From NCBI GenBank assembly GCA_025352345.1, contig JANXTP010000050.1:1-17215 (forward strand): DNA of 17,215 nt, read 5' to 3'. The stretch comes from Burkholderiales bacterium (GTDB lineage Bacteria > Pseudomonadota > Gammaproteobacteria > Burkholderiales > Burkholderiaceae_C). Positions 1 through 7,995 of this stretch are shown here, in pieces (positions within the stretch are counted from its first letter, which is position 1; every line of letters begins with the position of its first letter). Under the pieces are notes generated by a model that searched no databases, was not told where the DNA came from, and worked only from the letters and a program-made list of their open reading frames with translations. A program made the translations under genes and the position numbers.

Positions 1-73
1 GGATCAGCGGCTCGACTCGCTGCCAGAAATCATCGGTCACCACCCACGACTCAACTCGCTTGCGTGTTGCCAT
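1..73 (-). mobile_element. 5' end of an IS5-like transposase gene, cut by window edge
   Basis: Reading the minus strand from an ATG at 73-71 gives 24 open codons to the window edge: MATRKRVESWVVTDDFWQRV followed by EPLI. A tryptophan-rich start with the pattern [DE]-x-W-x-R-V-E-P-L-I is typical of the N-terminal domain of IS5-family transposases, which precedes the DDE catalytic domain; that domain would lie outside the window. I could not find the terminal inverted repeat or target duplication. It should lie to the right of the ATG, somewhere in 74-150, where the AT-richer stretch begins. The gene points away from the efflux operon. Whether the element is intact is unknown. The call rests on a short stretch of residues and pattern recognition, so an unrelated small protein is possible. 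Confidence 0.6.
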
Positions 74-361
74 GCCTTCGTCCAACCGCCGCGTGAAATG
101 CGGCTCGGGACGAGAGTTTACTATTTACGGATAACTTCTTATTGCCGTATCGGCGACGAGAGGGCCGACTTGAATGGCACGACCGATCACGCCGCGACGG
201 AAACACAGCAGAAACACTCTCAGCACAGCATCTGGGGTGACGTGATATCAGCGCGACGATGGGCATGTGCGCGAGCTTCGTTCTCTTTTCTGCCTGCGGG
301 AACCCTCAGGGCTTCCGCCTAGACTGAAGGCACGCAGCAGCACAACGGCCACCCGGTTTCA
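74..361. other. Non-coding stretch between the IS and the efflux operon
   Basis: This 288-bp stretch has no convincing gene. The short open frames in it have no recognisable motif and no good ribosome site. An AT-richer patch at about 117-143 contrasts with the GC-rich surroundings and may be the IS end or a promoter. A TTTACT (117-122) with TATTGC 17 bp downstream (140-145) is only a weak sigma70 resemblance. An 8-bp palindrome TGATATCA lies at 243-250, and a longer imperfect palindrome at 296-318 is listed separately. A TAGACT hexamer (320-325) could be a -10 for mdtA, but no matching -35 is visible. No regulator gene for the pump is present here. Confidence 0.6.
296..318. promoter_or_regulatory. 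Imperfect palindrome upstream of mdtA, candidate operator
   Basis: The arms are GCGGGAACCCT and AGGGCTTCCGC around a single central base at 307. They are complementary at 9 of 11 positions. The palindrome ends 2 bp before a TAGACT hexamer (320-325) that could serve as a -10 element, and 43 bp before the mdtA start. This position would suit a repressor or activator dimer site. A transcribed hairpin is the alternative. No regulator gene is in view, so the assignment is inference. Confidence 0.35.
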
Positions 362-1669
362 ATGAACAACAGCACGGAGAAGAAAGTCACCCCTCAGGCC
401 ATGCCTTCAGCACCTGCCCCCAGGGGCCTGTTTCGACGCCCGCTGCCCTGGCTGGTGGGGCTGCTTGTTTTGAGTGGCGCTGCGATCTGGTGGTGGCAGG
501 CGCATCTGGCCGACTCGGCCGTCTCGGACAGCACGCAGGCCTCCGGCCGCGCCGACGCAGCGCATGGAGGCGGCGGGCGCCGTTTCGCAGGCGCCAACGC
601 GGTCCAGCCGGTGTCGGTGCAGGCCGTGCGCCGGCAGGACATCCGGGTCAGCGTCAACGCCATCGGCAGCATCAGCGCGTTGAACACCGCCATCGTGCGT
701 GCGCAGGTCAGCGGTGTGCTGCAGAGCCTGAACTTCAAGGAAGGGCAGCAGGTCCACGCAGGACAAGTCCTGGCGCAGATCGACCCGCGGGTGTTCCAGG
801 CCGCGCTCAGCCAGGCCGAGGGCGGCCTGGCGCGTGACAAGGCGCAGCTCGACAACGCCCGGATCGACCTCGAGCGCTACCGAGGCCTGCTGGCCAAGGA
901 TGCAATTCCCAAGCAACAGCTCGACACCCAGCTGGCGCTGGTGCGGCAGCTGGAGGGCACGGTGCAGGCAGACCAAGGCACGGTCGCCAGCGCGCGCGTG
1001 CAACTCTCCTACACCCGCGTCACCGCACCGATTGCCGGGCGCGTGGGCCTGAAGCAGGCCGATCTGGGCAATGTGGTCCAGCCCGGCGATGCCAACGGCA
1101 TCATCAGCATCACCCAGACCCAGCCGATCTCGCTGGTCTTTGCCGTGCCGGCCGCCCATGTGCCGTTGATCACGGCGCGCCTGCGGTCGGGGGCATCGAT
1201 TCCGGTCGAGGCCTGGGACCGGGGTGGCAAGCAGCAACTGGCCGTGGGCCGGGTTGCCACCGTCGACAACGCCATCGATCCCAGCACCGACACGATCAAG
1301 GTCAAGGCGGTGTTCCCGAACCGCGACGAAACCTTGTTTCCCAATCAGGCCGTCAGCGTGACGCTGCAGCTCGATGTGCTGACCGGCGTGATTGCCGTGC
1401 CGCAGGCCGCGGTGCTGCGCGGTGCGCAGGGCTTCTATGTGTACGTTGTCAACGCCGACAACACCGTCAGCACCCGCGTGGTGACACCAGGTGCCGTCGA
1501 CGAGGGCTGGATGGCGGTGGAAGGCGCTCTGAAGCTGGACGAGAAGGTGGTGATCGACGGCACCGACCGCCTGCGTGAAGGCGCCAAGGTGGAGCTGATT
1601 GCCGCCGATCCGCAGCAGCGTGCGGGCGCGAGTGCGCCAGCCGGCGGCGGGCGGCGCCCCGGCCGCTGA
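362..1669 (+). CDS. mdtA: MdtA-like periplasmic adaptor of an RND efflux pump
   Basis: This is the membrane fusion (HlyD/AcrA-family) subunit that links an inner-membrane RND pump to an outer-membrane channel. The 435-residue protein has a basic N-terminus and one hydrophobic anchor at about residues 28-45. The biotinyl-lipoyl half-motif reads VSGVLQSLNFKEGQQVHAGQ, and a helical hairpin rich in Q, L, D and R follows. The second lipoyl half includes RVTAPIAGRVGLKQADLGN, which closely resembles E. coli MdtA. The beta-barrel and membrane-proximal parts contain EAWDR, TDTIKVKA and LFPNQ, also as in MdtA, and the C-terminus is a short GGGRRPGR-type tail. The ATG at 362 lacks a clear Shine-Dalgarno sequence. 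An in-frame ATG at 401 is an alternative but would still leave the anchor intact. It is the first gene of the four-gene operon. Confidence 0.93.
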   Translation: MNNSTEKKVTPQAMPSAPAPRGLFRRPLPWLVGLLVLSGAAIWWWQAHLADSAVSDSTQASGRADAAHGGGGRRFAGANAVQPVSVQAVRRQDIRVSVNAIGSISALNTAIVRAQVSGVLQSLNFKEGQQVHAGQVLAQIDPRVFQAALSQAEGGLARDKAQLDNARIDLERYRGLLAKDAIPKQQLDTQLALVRQLEGTVQADQGTVASARVQLSYTRVTAPIAGRVGLKQADLGNVVQPGDANGIISITQTQPISLVFAVPAAHVPLITARLRSGASIPVEAWDRGGKQQLAVGRVATVDNAIDPSTDTIKVKAVFPNRDETLFPNQAVSVTLQLDVLTGVIAVPQAAVLRGAQGFYVYVVNADNTVSTRVVTPGAVDEGWMAVEGALKLDEKVVIDGTDRLREGAKVELIAADPQQRAGASAPAGGGRRPGR

Positions 1670-1679
1670 GCGCCGCACC

Positions 1680-4600
1680 ATGAACCCGTCACGCCTTTTC
1701 ATCGAACGTCCGGTCGCCACCTCGCTGCTGATGCTGGCGATCTTGCTGGCCGGGCTGCTGGCTTACCGGCTGATGCCGCTGTCTGCATTGCCCGAGGTGG
1801 ACTACCCGACGATCCAGGTCACCACGCTGTACCCCGGGGCCAGCCCGGACGTGATGTCCACCTCGGTGACCGCGCCGCTGGAACGGCAGTTCGGGCAGAT
1901 GCCGGGGCTGAACCAGATGACGAGCAGCAGCTCCGGCGGTGCCTCGGTGATCACGCTGCGCTTCTCGCTGGGCCTGCCGCTCGACGTGGCCGAACAGGAG
2001 GTGCAGGCGGCGATCAACGCCGGCACCAATCTGCTGCCCAGCGACCTGCCGATGCCGCCGATCTACAGCAAGGTCAACCCGGCCGACGCGCCGGTGTTGA
2101 CCATCGCGGTGACCTCACCGTCACTGCCGGTGATCAAGCTGCACGACCTGGCCGAAAACCGCCTGGCACCCAAGCTCTCACAGGTCGAGGGCGTCGGGCT
2201 GGTCAGCATTGCAGGCAGCCGGCGCCCGGCGGTGCGCATCCAGGCAAATCCGCAGGCCCTGGCCTCGCTGGGCCTGTCGCTCGAAGACGTGCGCACCGCC
2301 ATCGTCGCGGCCAACGTCAACCAGGCCAAGGGCAGTTTCGACGGTTCGCAGCGGGCCTCGACCATCGACGCCAACGACCAGCTGAAGTCGACGGTCGAAT
2401 ACCAGGACCTGATCCTGGTCTGGAAGAACGGCAATCCGGTGCGGCTGAAAGACGTGACGCAGATCGTCGACGAGGCCGAAAACCTGCGGCTGGCGGCGTG
2501 GTCGGAACGCACCCCCGGGGTGATCCTCAACGTGCAGCGCCAGCCGGGCGCCAACGTGATCCAGACCGTCGACCGCATCAAGGCCCTGCTGCCCAAGCTG
2601 CAGGCCTCGCTGCCGGCATCGGTCGATGTGCAGGTCATCGCCGACCGCACCACGACCATCCGTGCGTCGGTCGACGACACCGAGGTCGAGCTGCTGCTGG
2701 CGGTGGTGTTGGTCGTGATGGTGATCTTTTTCTTTCTGCGCAGCGCCAGTGCCACGGTGATCCCGAGCGTGGCGGTGCCGCTGAGCCTGATGGGCACCTT
2801 CGGCGTCATCTACCTCGCCGGGTTCTCGATCAACAACCTGACACTGATGGCGCTGGTCATCTCCACCGGCTTCGTCGTCGACGACGCCATCGTGATGATC
2901 GAGAACATCGCGCGTTTCGTCGAAGAAGGCGACTCACCGATGCAGGCGGCGCTGAAGGGCAGCCAGCAGATCGGCTTCACGATCATGTCGCTGACGGTGT
3001 CGCTGCTGGCAGTGTTGATCCCGCTGCTGTTCATGGGCGATGTGGTGGGTCGCCTGTTCCACGAGTTCGCCATCACCTTGGCGGTCGCCATCCTGATCTC
3101 GGCGTTCGTCTCGTTGACCCTCACGCCGATGATGAGTGCGCGGCTGCTGCGCCCTGAGCGCGAGCGCAGCCACAGCGGTGTCGGCGCCTGGTTCACGCAG
3201 CGCTTCGATGCGATGGTGAGCCGCTATGGCAAGGCGCTCAACTGGGTGCTCGACCGGTCCCGCACGACGCTCGGCGTGTTTGCGCTGACGCTCGGCTTGA
3301 CCGGGCTGCTCTACGTGATCGTGCCCAAGGGCTTCTTTCCGGTGCAGGACACCGGTCTGATCCAGGTCATCACCGAGGCCACACAGACGACCTCGTTCAG
3401 CGCCATGTCGACGCGGCAGCAGGCGCTGGCCGACGCGATCCTGAAAGACCCGGACGTGGACCACCTCGCGTCCTTCATCGGGGTGGACGGCGCCAACGCC
3501 ACCTTGAACACCGGGCGCATGCAGATCACGCTGAAGCCCTTCGCACAGCGCCACGCGTCGGCGTCCGACGTGATCCGACGCCTCGCCGAGGCGACAGCGC
3601 ATGTGCCGGGCATCACCGCCCACATGCAGCCGGTGCAGGACCTGACCATCGAGGACCGCGTCTCCAAGACGCAGTACCAGTTTCTGCTCAGCTCATCGGA
3701 CGCGAAAGAGCTCGCCACCAGCACCCACCGGCTGCTCGAACGCCTGCGCACGCTGCCCGACCTGGTGGACGTGGCGAGCGATCTGCAGGAACAAGGCCAG
3801 CAGGCCTATGTGCAGATCGACCGCGAAGCCGCCGGCCGCCTCGGCGTCACCGTCGCCGCGATCGACACCGCGCTGTACAACGCGTTCGGTCAGCGGTTGA
3901 TCTCCACGATCTACACGCAATCCAGCCAGTACCGCGTGGTGCTGGAGGCCGCGCCGGGTCTGGGCCGCGGCCCGACGGCGATCTCGGATCTGTACCTGCC
4001 CGGCAGCACCACCAACGCGAGTGGCATCACCACGCAGGTGCAGGTGCCGCTGTCGTCGGTGGCGCAGGTGCTGGAGCGGCCGGCGGCGCTGGCGATCAAC
4101 CATGTGGCGCAGTTCCCCTCGGCCACGGTGTCGTTCAACCTCGCGCCCGGGGCCTCGCTGGGCCACGCGGTGAACGCGATCAAGGCCGAGGAGGCCGGCC
4201 TCGACCTGCCGCTCAGCGTCGAGACCAGCTTCCAGGGTGCGGCAGAGGCGTTCCGCGCCTCGTTGAGCAGCACGCTGCTGCTGATCCTGGCCGCGGTGGT
4301 CACGATGTACATCGTGCTCGGTGTGCTCTACGAGAGCTACATCCACCCGATCACCATTCTCTCCACGCTGCCGTCGGCGGGACTGGGTGCCCTGCTGGCG
4401 CTGCTGGTGGCAGGGCAGGATCTGGGTGTGGTCGGCATCATCGGCATCGTGCTGCTGATCGGCATCGTCAAGAAGAACGCGATCATGATGATTGACTTCG
4501 CACTCTATGCCGAGCGCGAGGAGGGCCTGGCGCCGCGCGAGGCGATCCACAAGGCGTGCCTGCTGCGCTTCAGGCCGATCCTGATGACGACGATGGCCGC

Positions 4601-4880
4601 GCTGCTGGGCGCGCTGCCGCTGATGCTCGGCACCGGCGCCGGCCACGAGCTGCGTCATCCGCTGGGCGTGACGATGGTCGGCGTGTTGATCGTCAGCCAG
4701 CTGCTGACGCTGTTCACCACGCCGGTGATCTACCTCGGCTTCGCCCGCCAGGCGCAGCGGCTGAAAGCGTGGCGCGAGGGGTGGAGCCGCGCGGGCGGGC
4801 CGAGCGCCGGGCCGCCCCAAGCCGGCCTGAATCCCCTCGGGGGATCGACCGACGTACCCGCCGGGCGAGGGGCGCCGTGA
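1680..4880 (+). CDS. mdtB: MdtB-like RND multidrug efflux permease
   Basis: This is an inner-membrane proton-driven RND (HAE1/AcrB superfamily) pump subunit of 1066 residues. I chose the ATG at 1680 because the protein then begins MNPSRLFIERPVATSLLM, matching the conserved SRLFI.RPVAT start of E. coli MdtB. An upstream in-frame ATG at 1599 lies inside mdtA. Visible MdtB signatures include SALPEVDYPTIQV, LYPGASPDVM, TAPLERQFGQM and SSGGASVITL. The TM4 proton-relay aspartates are D401-D402 in GFVVDDAIV, and the TM10 lysine is K932 in GIVKKNAIMMIDF. In E. coli, MdtB and MdtC assemble as a mixed trimer with MdtA. The last roughly 28 residues, rich in G, P and A, look unlike the family and coincide with a palindromic repeat element at 4795-4877. 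The stop lies 4 bp before mdtC. No strong ribosome site precedes this gene, so translational coupling to mdtA is likely. Confidence 0.95.
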   Translation: MNPSRLFIERPVATSLLMLAILLAGLLAYRLMPLSALPEVDYPTIQVTTLYPGASPDVMSTSVTAPLERQFGQMPGLNQMTSSSSGGASVITLRFSLGLPLDVAEQEVQAAINAGTNLLPSDLPMPPIYSKVNPADAPVLTIAVTSPSLPVIKLHDLAENRLAPKLSQVEGVGLVSIAGSRRPAVRIQANPQALASLGLSLEDVRTAIVAANVNQAKGSFDGSQRASTIDANDQLKSTVEYQDLILVWKNGNPVRLKDVTQIVDEAENLRLAAWSERTPGVILNVQRQPGANVIQTVDRIKALLPKLQASLPASVDVQVIADRTTTIRASVDDTEVELLLAVVLVVMVIFFFLRSASATVIPSVAVPLSLMGTFGVIYLAGFSINNLTLMALVISTGFVVDDAIVMIENIARFVEEGDSPMQAALKGSQQIGFTIMSLTVSLLAVLIPLLFMGDVVGRLFHEFAITLAVAILISAFVSLTLTPMMSARLLRPERERSHSGVGAWFTQRFDAMVSRYGKALNWVLDRSRTTLGVFALTLGLTGLLYVIVPKGFFPVQDTGLIQVITEATQTTSFSAMSTRQQALADAILKDPDVDHLASFIGVDGANATLNTGRMQITLKPFAQRHASASDVIRRLAEATAHVPGITAHMQPVQDLTIEDRVSKTQYQFLLSSSDAKELATSTHRLLERLRTLPDLVDVASDLQEQGQQAYVQIDREAAGRLGVTVAAIDTALYNAFGQRLISTIYTQSSQYRVVLEAAPGLGRGPTAISDLYLPGSTTNASGITTQVQVPLSSVAQVLERPAALAINHVAQFPSATVSFNLAPGASLGHAVNAIKAEEAGLDLPLSVETSFQGAAEAFRASLSSTLLLILAAVVTMYIVLGVLYESYIHPITILSTLPSAGLGALLALLVAGQDLGVVGIIGIVLLIGIVKKNAIMMIDFALYAEREEGLAPREAIHKACLLRFRPILMTTMAALLGALPLMLGTGAGHELRHPLGVTMVGVLIVSQLLTLFTTPVIYLGFARQAQRLKAWREGWSRAGGPSAGPPQAGLNPLGGSTDVPAGRGAP
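4795..4877. repeat. REP-like palindromic element inside the 3' end of mdtB
   Basis: Three nested complementary features cluster in about 80 bp. There is an inner perfect hairpin ATCCCC-TCG-GGGGAT (4831-4845). A second hairpin CCCG-C-CGGG lies at 4857-4865. Outer arms GGCCGCCCC (4810-4818) and GGGGCGCC (4869-4876) pair with one bulge. The layout and the words GCCGCCCCAAG and CCCCTCGGGGG resemble intergenic repeats that I recall as common in Burkholderiales genomes; that recollection has not been checked by a search. The element is translated as the terminal part of MdtB, from about residue 1039. No second copy was seen in this window. The exact ends are approximate. Confidence 0.55.
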
Positions 4881-4884
4881 CAAC

Positions 4885-7800
4885 GTGAGCATCTCCGCGC
4901 CCTTCATCCACCGGCCGGTGGCCACCACGCTGATCACGTTCGGCATCGCGCTGGCGGGCCTGCTCGGTTTCCAGCTGCTGCCGATCGCGCCCTTGCCGCA
5001 GGTGGACTTCCCGACCATCTCGGTCAGCGCGTCGTTGCCGGGCGCGAACCCCGACACGATGGCCGCGACCGTCTCCACGCCGCTGGAACGCGCGCTGGGC
5101 ACGATCGCCGGGGTCAACGAGATCACCTCACGCTCTTCGCTGGGCTCGACCAACATCACGCTGCAGTTCGACCTCGATCGCGACATCAATGGCGCTGCCC
5201 GTGATGTGCAGGCGGCGATCAACGCGGCGCGTACGCTGCTGCCGACCGGCATGCCCAGCAACCCGACCTATCGCAAGGTGAACCCGGCGGCGGCGCCGAT
5301 CATGATCATCGCGCTCACCTCCGACACGCTGACGCGCGGCCAGATGTACGACGCGGCCTCCACGGTGCTGGCGCAGCGCTTGTCCCAGGTGCGGGGCGTG
5401 GGGCAGGTCAACGTGGGCGGCGGGGCCTTGCCGGCGGTGCGTGTCGAGCTGGATCCCGACAAGCTGGCCGCCAAGGGCATCTCGCTCGACAAGGTGCGGC
5501 TCGCGATCAGCGCCACCAACGCCAACCGGCCGAAGGGCTCGGTCGAAGACGGCGACCACCACTGGCAGATCGGTGCCAACGACCAGGCGCTGACGTCTGC
5601 CGACTACGCGCCGGTGCTGGTGACCTATCGCGACGGTGCCGCGGTGCGGCTGCGCGACGTGGCCCGCGTGGTCGATTCGGTGCAGGACGTGCGCAATTAC
5701 GGTCTGGCCAATGGCAAACCGGCGGTGGTGCTGTTCGTGTTGAAAGAGCCGGGCGCCAACATCATCGAGACGGTGCAGCGGGTGCGCGACATCCTGCCGC
5801 GCATGCAGGCGTCGATCCCGGGCGCCATCGACCTCCAGGTGATCAGCGACCGCACGCCCACCATCCGTGCGTCGCTGCGCGAGGTGGAGCGCGCAATGGC
5901 GATCTCGATCGGGCTGGTCATCCTGGTGGTCCTGCTGTTTCTGCGCAGCTGGCGCGCCACCCTGATCCCGGCGGTGGCCGTGCCGGTGTCGCTGTTGGGC
6001 ACCTTCTGTGTGATGTACCTGTGCGGCTACAGCCTGGACAACCTGTCGGCCATGGCCCTGACGGTGGCCACCGGCTTCGTCGTCGACGACGCCATCGTGG
6101 TGCTGGAGAACATCACGCGCCACATTGAGCAGGGCATGGCGCCGCGCGAGGCGGCGTTGAAGGGCGCGCGCGAGATCGGCTTCACGGTGGTGTCGATCTC
6201 GCTCAGCCTGATCGCGGTCTTCATCCCGCTGTTGCTGATGGGCGGCATCGTCGGGCGGCTGTTCCGGGAGTTCGCCATCGTGTTGTCGGCGGCCATCCTG
6301 GTGTCGATGGTGGTGTCGCTGACCACCACGCCAATGATGGCGGCCAGGTTGCTGAAGCCGCGTGCCGAGAAGCGCGCGCCCGGTCGCATCGGACGGCTGC
6401 TGGCGCGGGTCACGCAGGCGATGGTGCGGGGTTATCGCCATTCATTGATCTGGACTCTGCGCCACCAGCCAGTGGCCCTGCTGGCTTTGGTGGGCGTGAT
6501 CGTGCTCAACGTGCACCTTTACACGACGATCCCCAAGACCTTCTTCCCGCAGCAGGACACCGGCTCGCTGGTTGGTGGCGTGCAGGCCGATCAGGGCAGC
6601 TCGTTCCAGACCATGCAGGCCCGTGTCGACAAGTTCATGGCCATCGTGCAGGCCGACCCGGCGGTGGCGAATGTCAGCGGCTCGACCGGCGGCGGGCAGA
6701 CCAACTCGGCCAACTTCTACATCACCCTCAAGCCGCTGGCCGAGCGCCGGGTGTCGGCCGATGCGGTGGTGGCGCGGCTGCGCGAGAAGCTCAGCCACGA
6801 GCCGGGCGCCAATCTGTTCTTCGCGCCGGTGCAGGACATCCGCATCGGTGGCCGTCAGTCGAGCGCGCAGTACCAGTACACGTTGCAGGCCGATGACCTC
6901 GACACCTTGCGCACCTGGGGGCCGCGGGTGCGCAACGCGCTGTCGCGGCTGCCCGAGCTGACCGACGTCAACACCGATCAGCAGGACAAGGGCCTGCAGA
7001 CTTCGCTGGGGATCGACCGCGACGCCGCAGCGCGGCTCGGGGTGACGGTCAGCAACCTGGACAGCGCGCTGAACAACGCCTTTGGCCAGCGCCAGGTGGG
7101 GGTGATCTACAACGCGCTGAACCAGTACCGTGTGGTGATGGAGCTGGCGCCGCAGTACCTGCAGGGGCCGGAGACGCTGAACCACTTTTACCTCACGAGC
7201 AGCACAGGCGCGCAGGTGCCGCTGTCGACCATCGCGCGTGTCGAAACCACCAACACCCCGCTGTCCGTCAATCACCAGGGCGGTTCACCGGCCTCGACGA
7301 TCAGCTTCAACCTGCCGCCGGGCGTGTCGCTGTCAGACGCCACCACGGCCATCGGCAATGCGATGGCCGAGCTGGGCGTGCCAGTGGCCTTGCGCGGCAG
7401 CTTCCAGGGCACGGCCAATGCGTTCCAGCAGTCGCTGTCGTCTCAGCCCTGGCTGATCGCTGCCGCCATCGTCGCGATCTACCTGGTGCTGGGCATGCTC
7501 TACGAGAGCCTGATCCATCCGGTGACGATCCTGTCCACGCTGCCGTCCGCTGGTGTCGGTGCGCTGCTCGCGCTGATGCTCTTCAAGACGGATTTTTCGA
7601 TCATCGCGTTGATCGCGGTGATCCTGCTGATCGGCATCGTCAAGAAGAACGCGATCATGATGATCGACTTCGCCATCGGCAGGCAGCGTGAGGGGCAGGT
7701 CAGCGCCGGCGCGGCGATCTACCGTGCCGCCAACCTGCGGCTGCGACCGATCCTGATGACGACCTTCGCCGCGATCTTCGGTGCCGTGCCGCTGGCCCTC

Positions 7801-7989
7801 GGCACTGGCGACGGCGCCGAATTGCGCCAGCCGCTGGGCATCGCGATCGTCGGCGGCCTGATCCTGAGCCAGGTGCTGACGCTGTACACCACGCCGGTGG
7901 TGTTCGTGCTGATGGACCGGCTGAGCGCCAAGCGCTGGCGAGCGCGGCGGGCCCAGCGTGCCTCGCTCATTCAAATGGCATCTGCCTGA
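4885..7989 (+). CDS. mdtC: MdtC-like RND multidrug efflux permease
   Basis: This is the second RND pump subunit, 1034 residues, expected to form a heteromeric inner-membrane trimer with MdtB. It starts with GTG at 4885, giving SISAPFIHRPVATTLI, which matches the FI.RPVAT start of MdtC. The only SD-like sequence is GAGGGG at 4867-4872, 12 nt upstream and inside the repeat-like end of mdtB. MdtC hallmarks include LPQVDFPTISVSASLPGANP, TPLERALGTIAGV, SSLGSTNITLQFD, DRDINGAARDVQAAINAA and MPSNPTYRKVNPA. The proton-relay residues are D401-D402 (GFVVDDAIVVLEN) and K921 (GIVKKNAIMMIDF). It has the duplicated RND layout, with a large periplasmic loop after TM1 and another after TM7. It shares exact 32-bp and 41-bp DNA matches with mdtB at the relay segments. 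MdtB and MdtC identities were assigned by their distinct N-terminal signatures. Confidence 0.95.
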   Translation: MSISAPFIHRPVATTLITFGIALAGLLGFQLLPIAPLPQVDFPTISVSASLPGANPDTMAATVSTPLERALGTIAGVNEITSRSSLGSTNITLQFDLDRDINGAARDVQAAINAARTLLPTGMPSNPTYRKVNPAAAPIMIIALTSDTLTRGQMYDAASTVLAQRLSQVRGVGQVNVGGGALPAVRVELDPDKLAAKGISLDKVRLAISATNANRPKGSVEDGDHHWQIGANDQALTSADYAPVLVTYRDGAAVRLRDVARVVDSVQDVRNYGLANGKPAVVLFVLKEPGANIIETVQRVRDILPRMQASIPGAIDLQVISDRTPTIRASLREVERAMAISIGLVILVVLLFLRSWRATLIPAVAVPVSLLGTFCVMYLCGYSLDNLSAMALTVATGFVVDDAIVVLENITRHIEQGMAPREAALKGAREIGFTVVSISLSLIAVFIPLLLMGGIVGRLFREFAIVLSAAILVSMVVSLTTTPMMAARLLKPRAEKRAPGRIGRLLARVTQAMVRGYRHSLIWTLRHQPVALLALVGVIVLNVHLYTTIPKTFFPQQDTGSLVGGVQADQGSSFQTMQARVDKFMAIVQADPAVANVSGSTGGGQTNSANFYITLKPLAERRVSADAVVARLREKLSHEPGANLFFAPVQDIRIGGRQSSAQYQYTLQADDLDTLRTWGPRVRNALSRLPELTDVNTDQQDKGLQTSLGIDRDAAARLGVTVSNLDSALNNAFGQRQVGVIYNALNQYRVVMELAPQYLQGPETLNHFYLTSSTGAQVPLSTIARVETTNTPLSVNHQGGSPASTISFNLPPGVSLSDATTAIGNAMAELGVPVALRGSFQGTANAFQQSLSSQPWLIAAAIVAIYLVLGMLYESLIHPVTILSTLPSAGVGALLALMLFKTDFSIIALIAVILLIGIVKKNAIMMIDFAIGRQREGQVSAGAAIYRAANLRLRPILMTTFAAIFGAVPLALGTGDGAELRQPLGIAIVGGLILSQVLTLYTTPVVFVLMDRLSAKRWRARRAQRASLIQMASA

Positions 7990-7995
7990 AGCCCC

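Noticed and set aside
98..322. Open frame of 74 codons on the plus strand before mdtA
   Set aside because: It has no recognisable motif and no ribosome site, and it crosses the likely regulatory region and palindrome. It is probably chance.
1599..1679. Upstream in-frame ATG that would extend MdtB by 27 residues
   Set aside because: It lies inside mdtA, and the extension (R/A-rich) has no family match. The start at 1680 gives the conserved SRLFIERPVAT N-terminus.
4831..4845. ATCCCC-TCG-GGGGAT hairpin as an intrinsic terminator
   Set aside because: It lies within the mdtB coding region, has no T tract, and is followed at once by mdtC in the same operon.
3693..5261. Long open frames antisense to mdtB/mdtC, and similar ones over mdtA, the channel gene, secD and secF
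   Set aside because: Their products are rich in R, H, Q and D without domains, and they mirror the codon bias of the sense genes. This is the usual shadow effect in GC-rich DNA.
1680..7989. Heavy-metal RND pump (CzcA/CusA type) for the two permeases
   Set aside because: Both proteins carry MdtB- and MdtC-specific signatures and HAE1-type DD/K relay segments, and the adaptor is MdtA-like. I see no metal-pump motifs.
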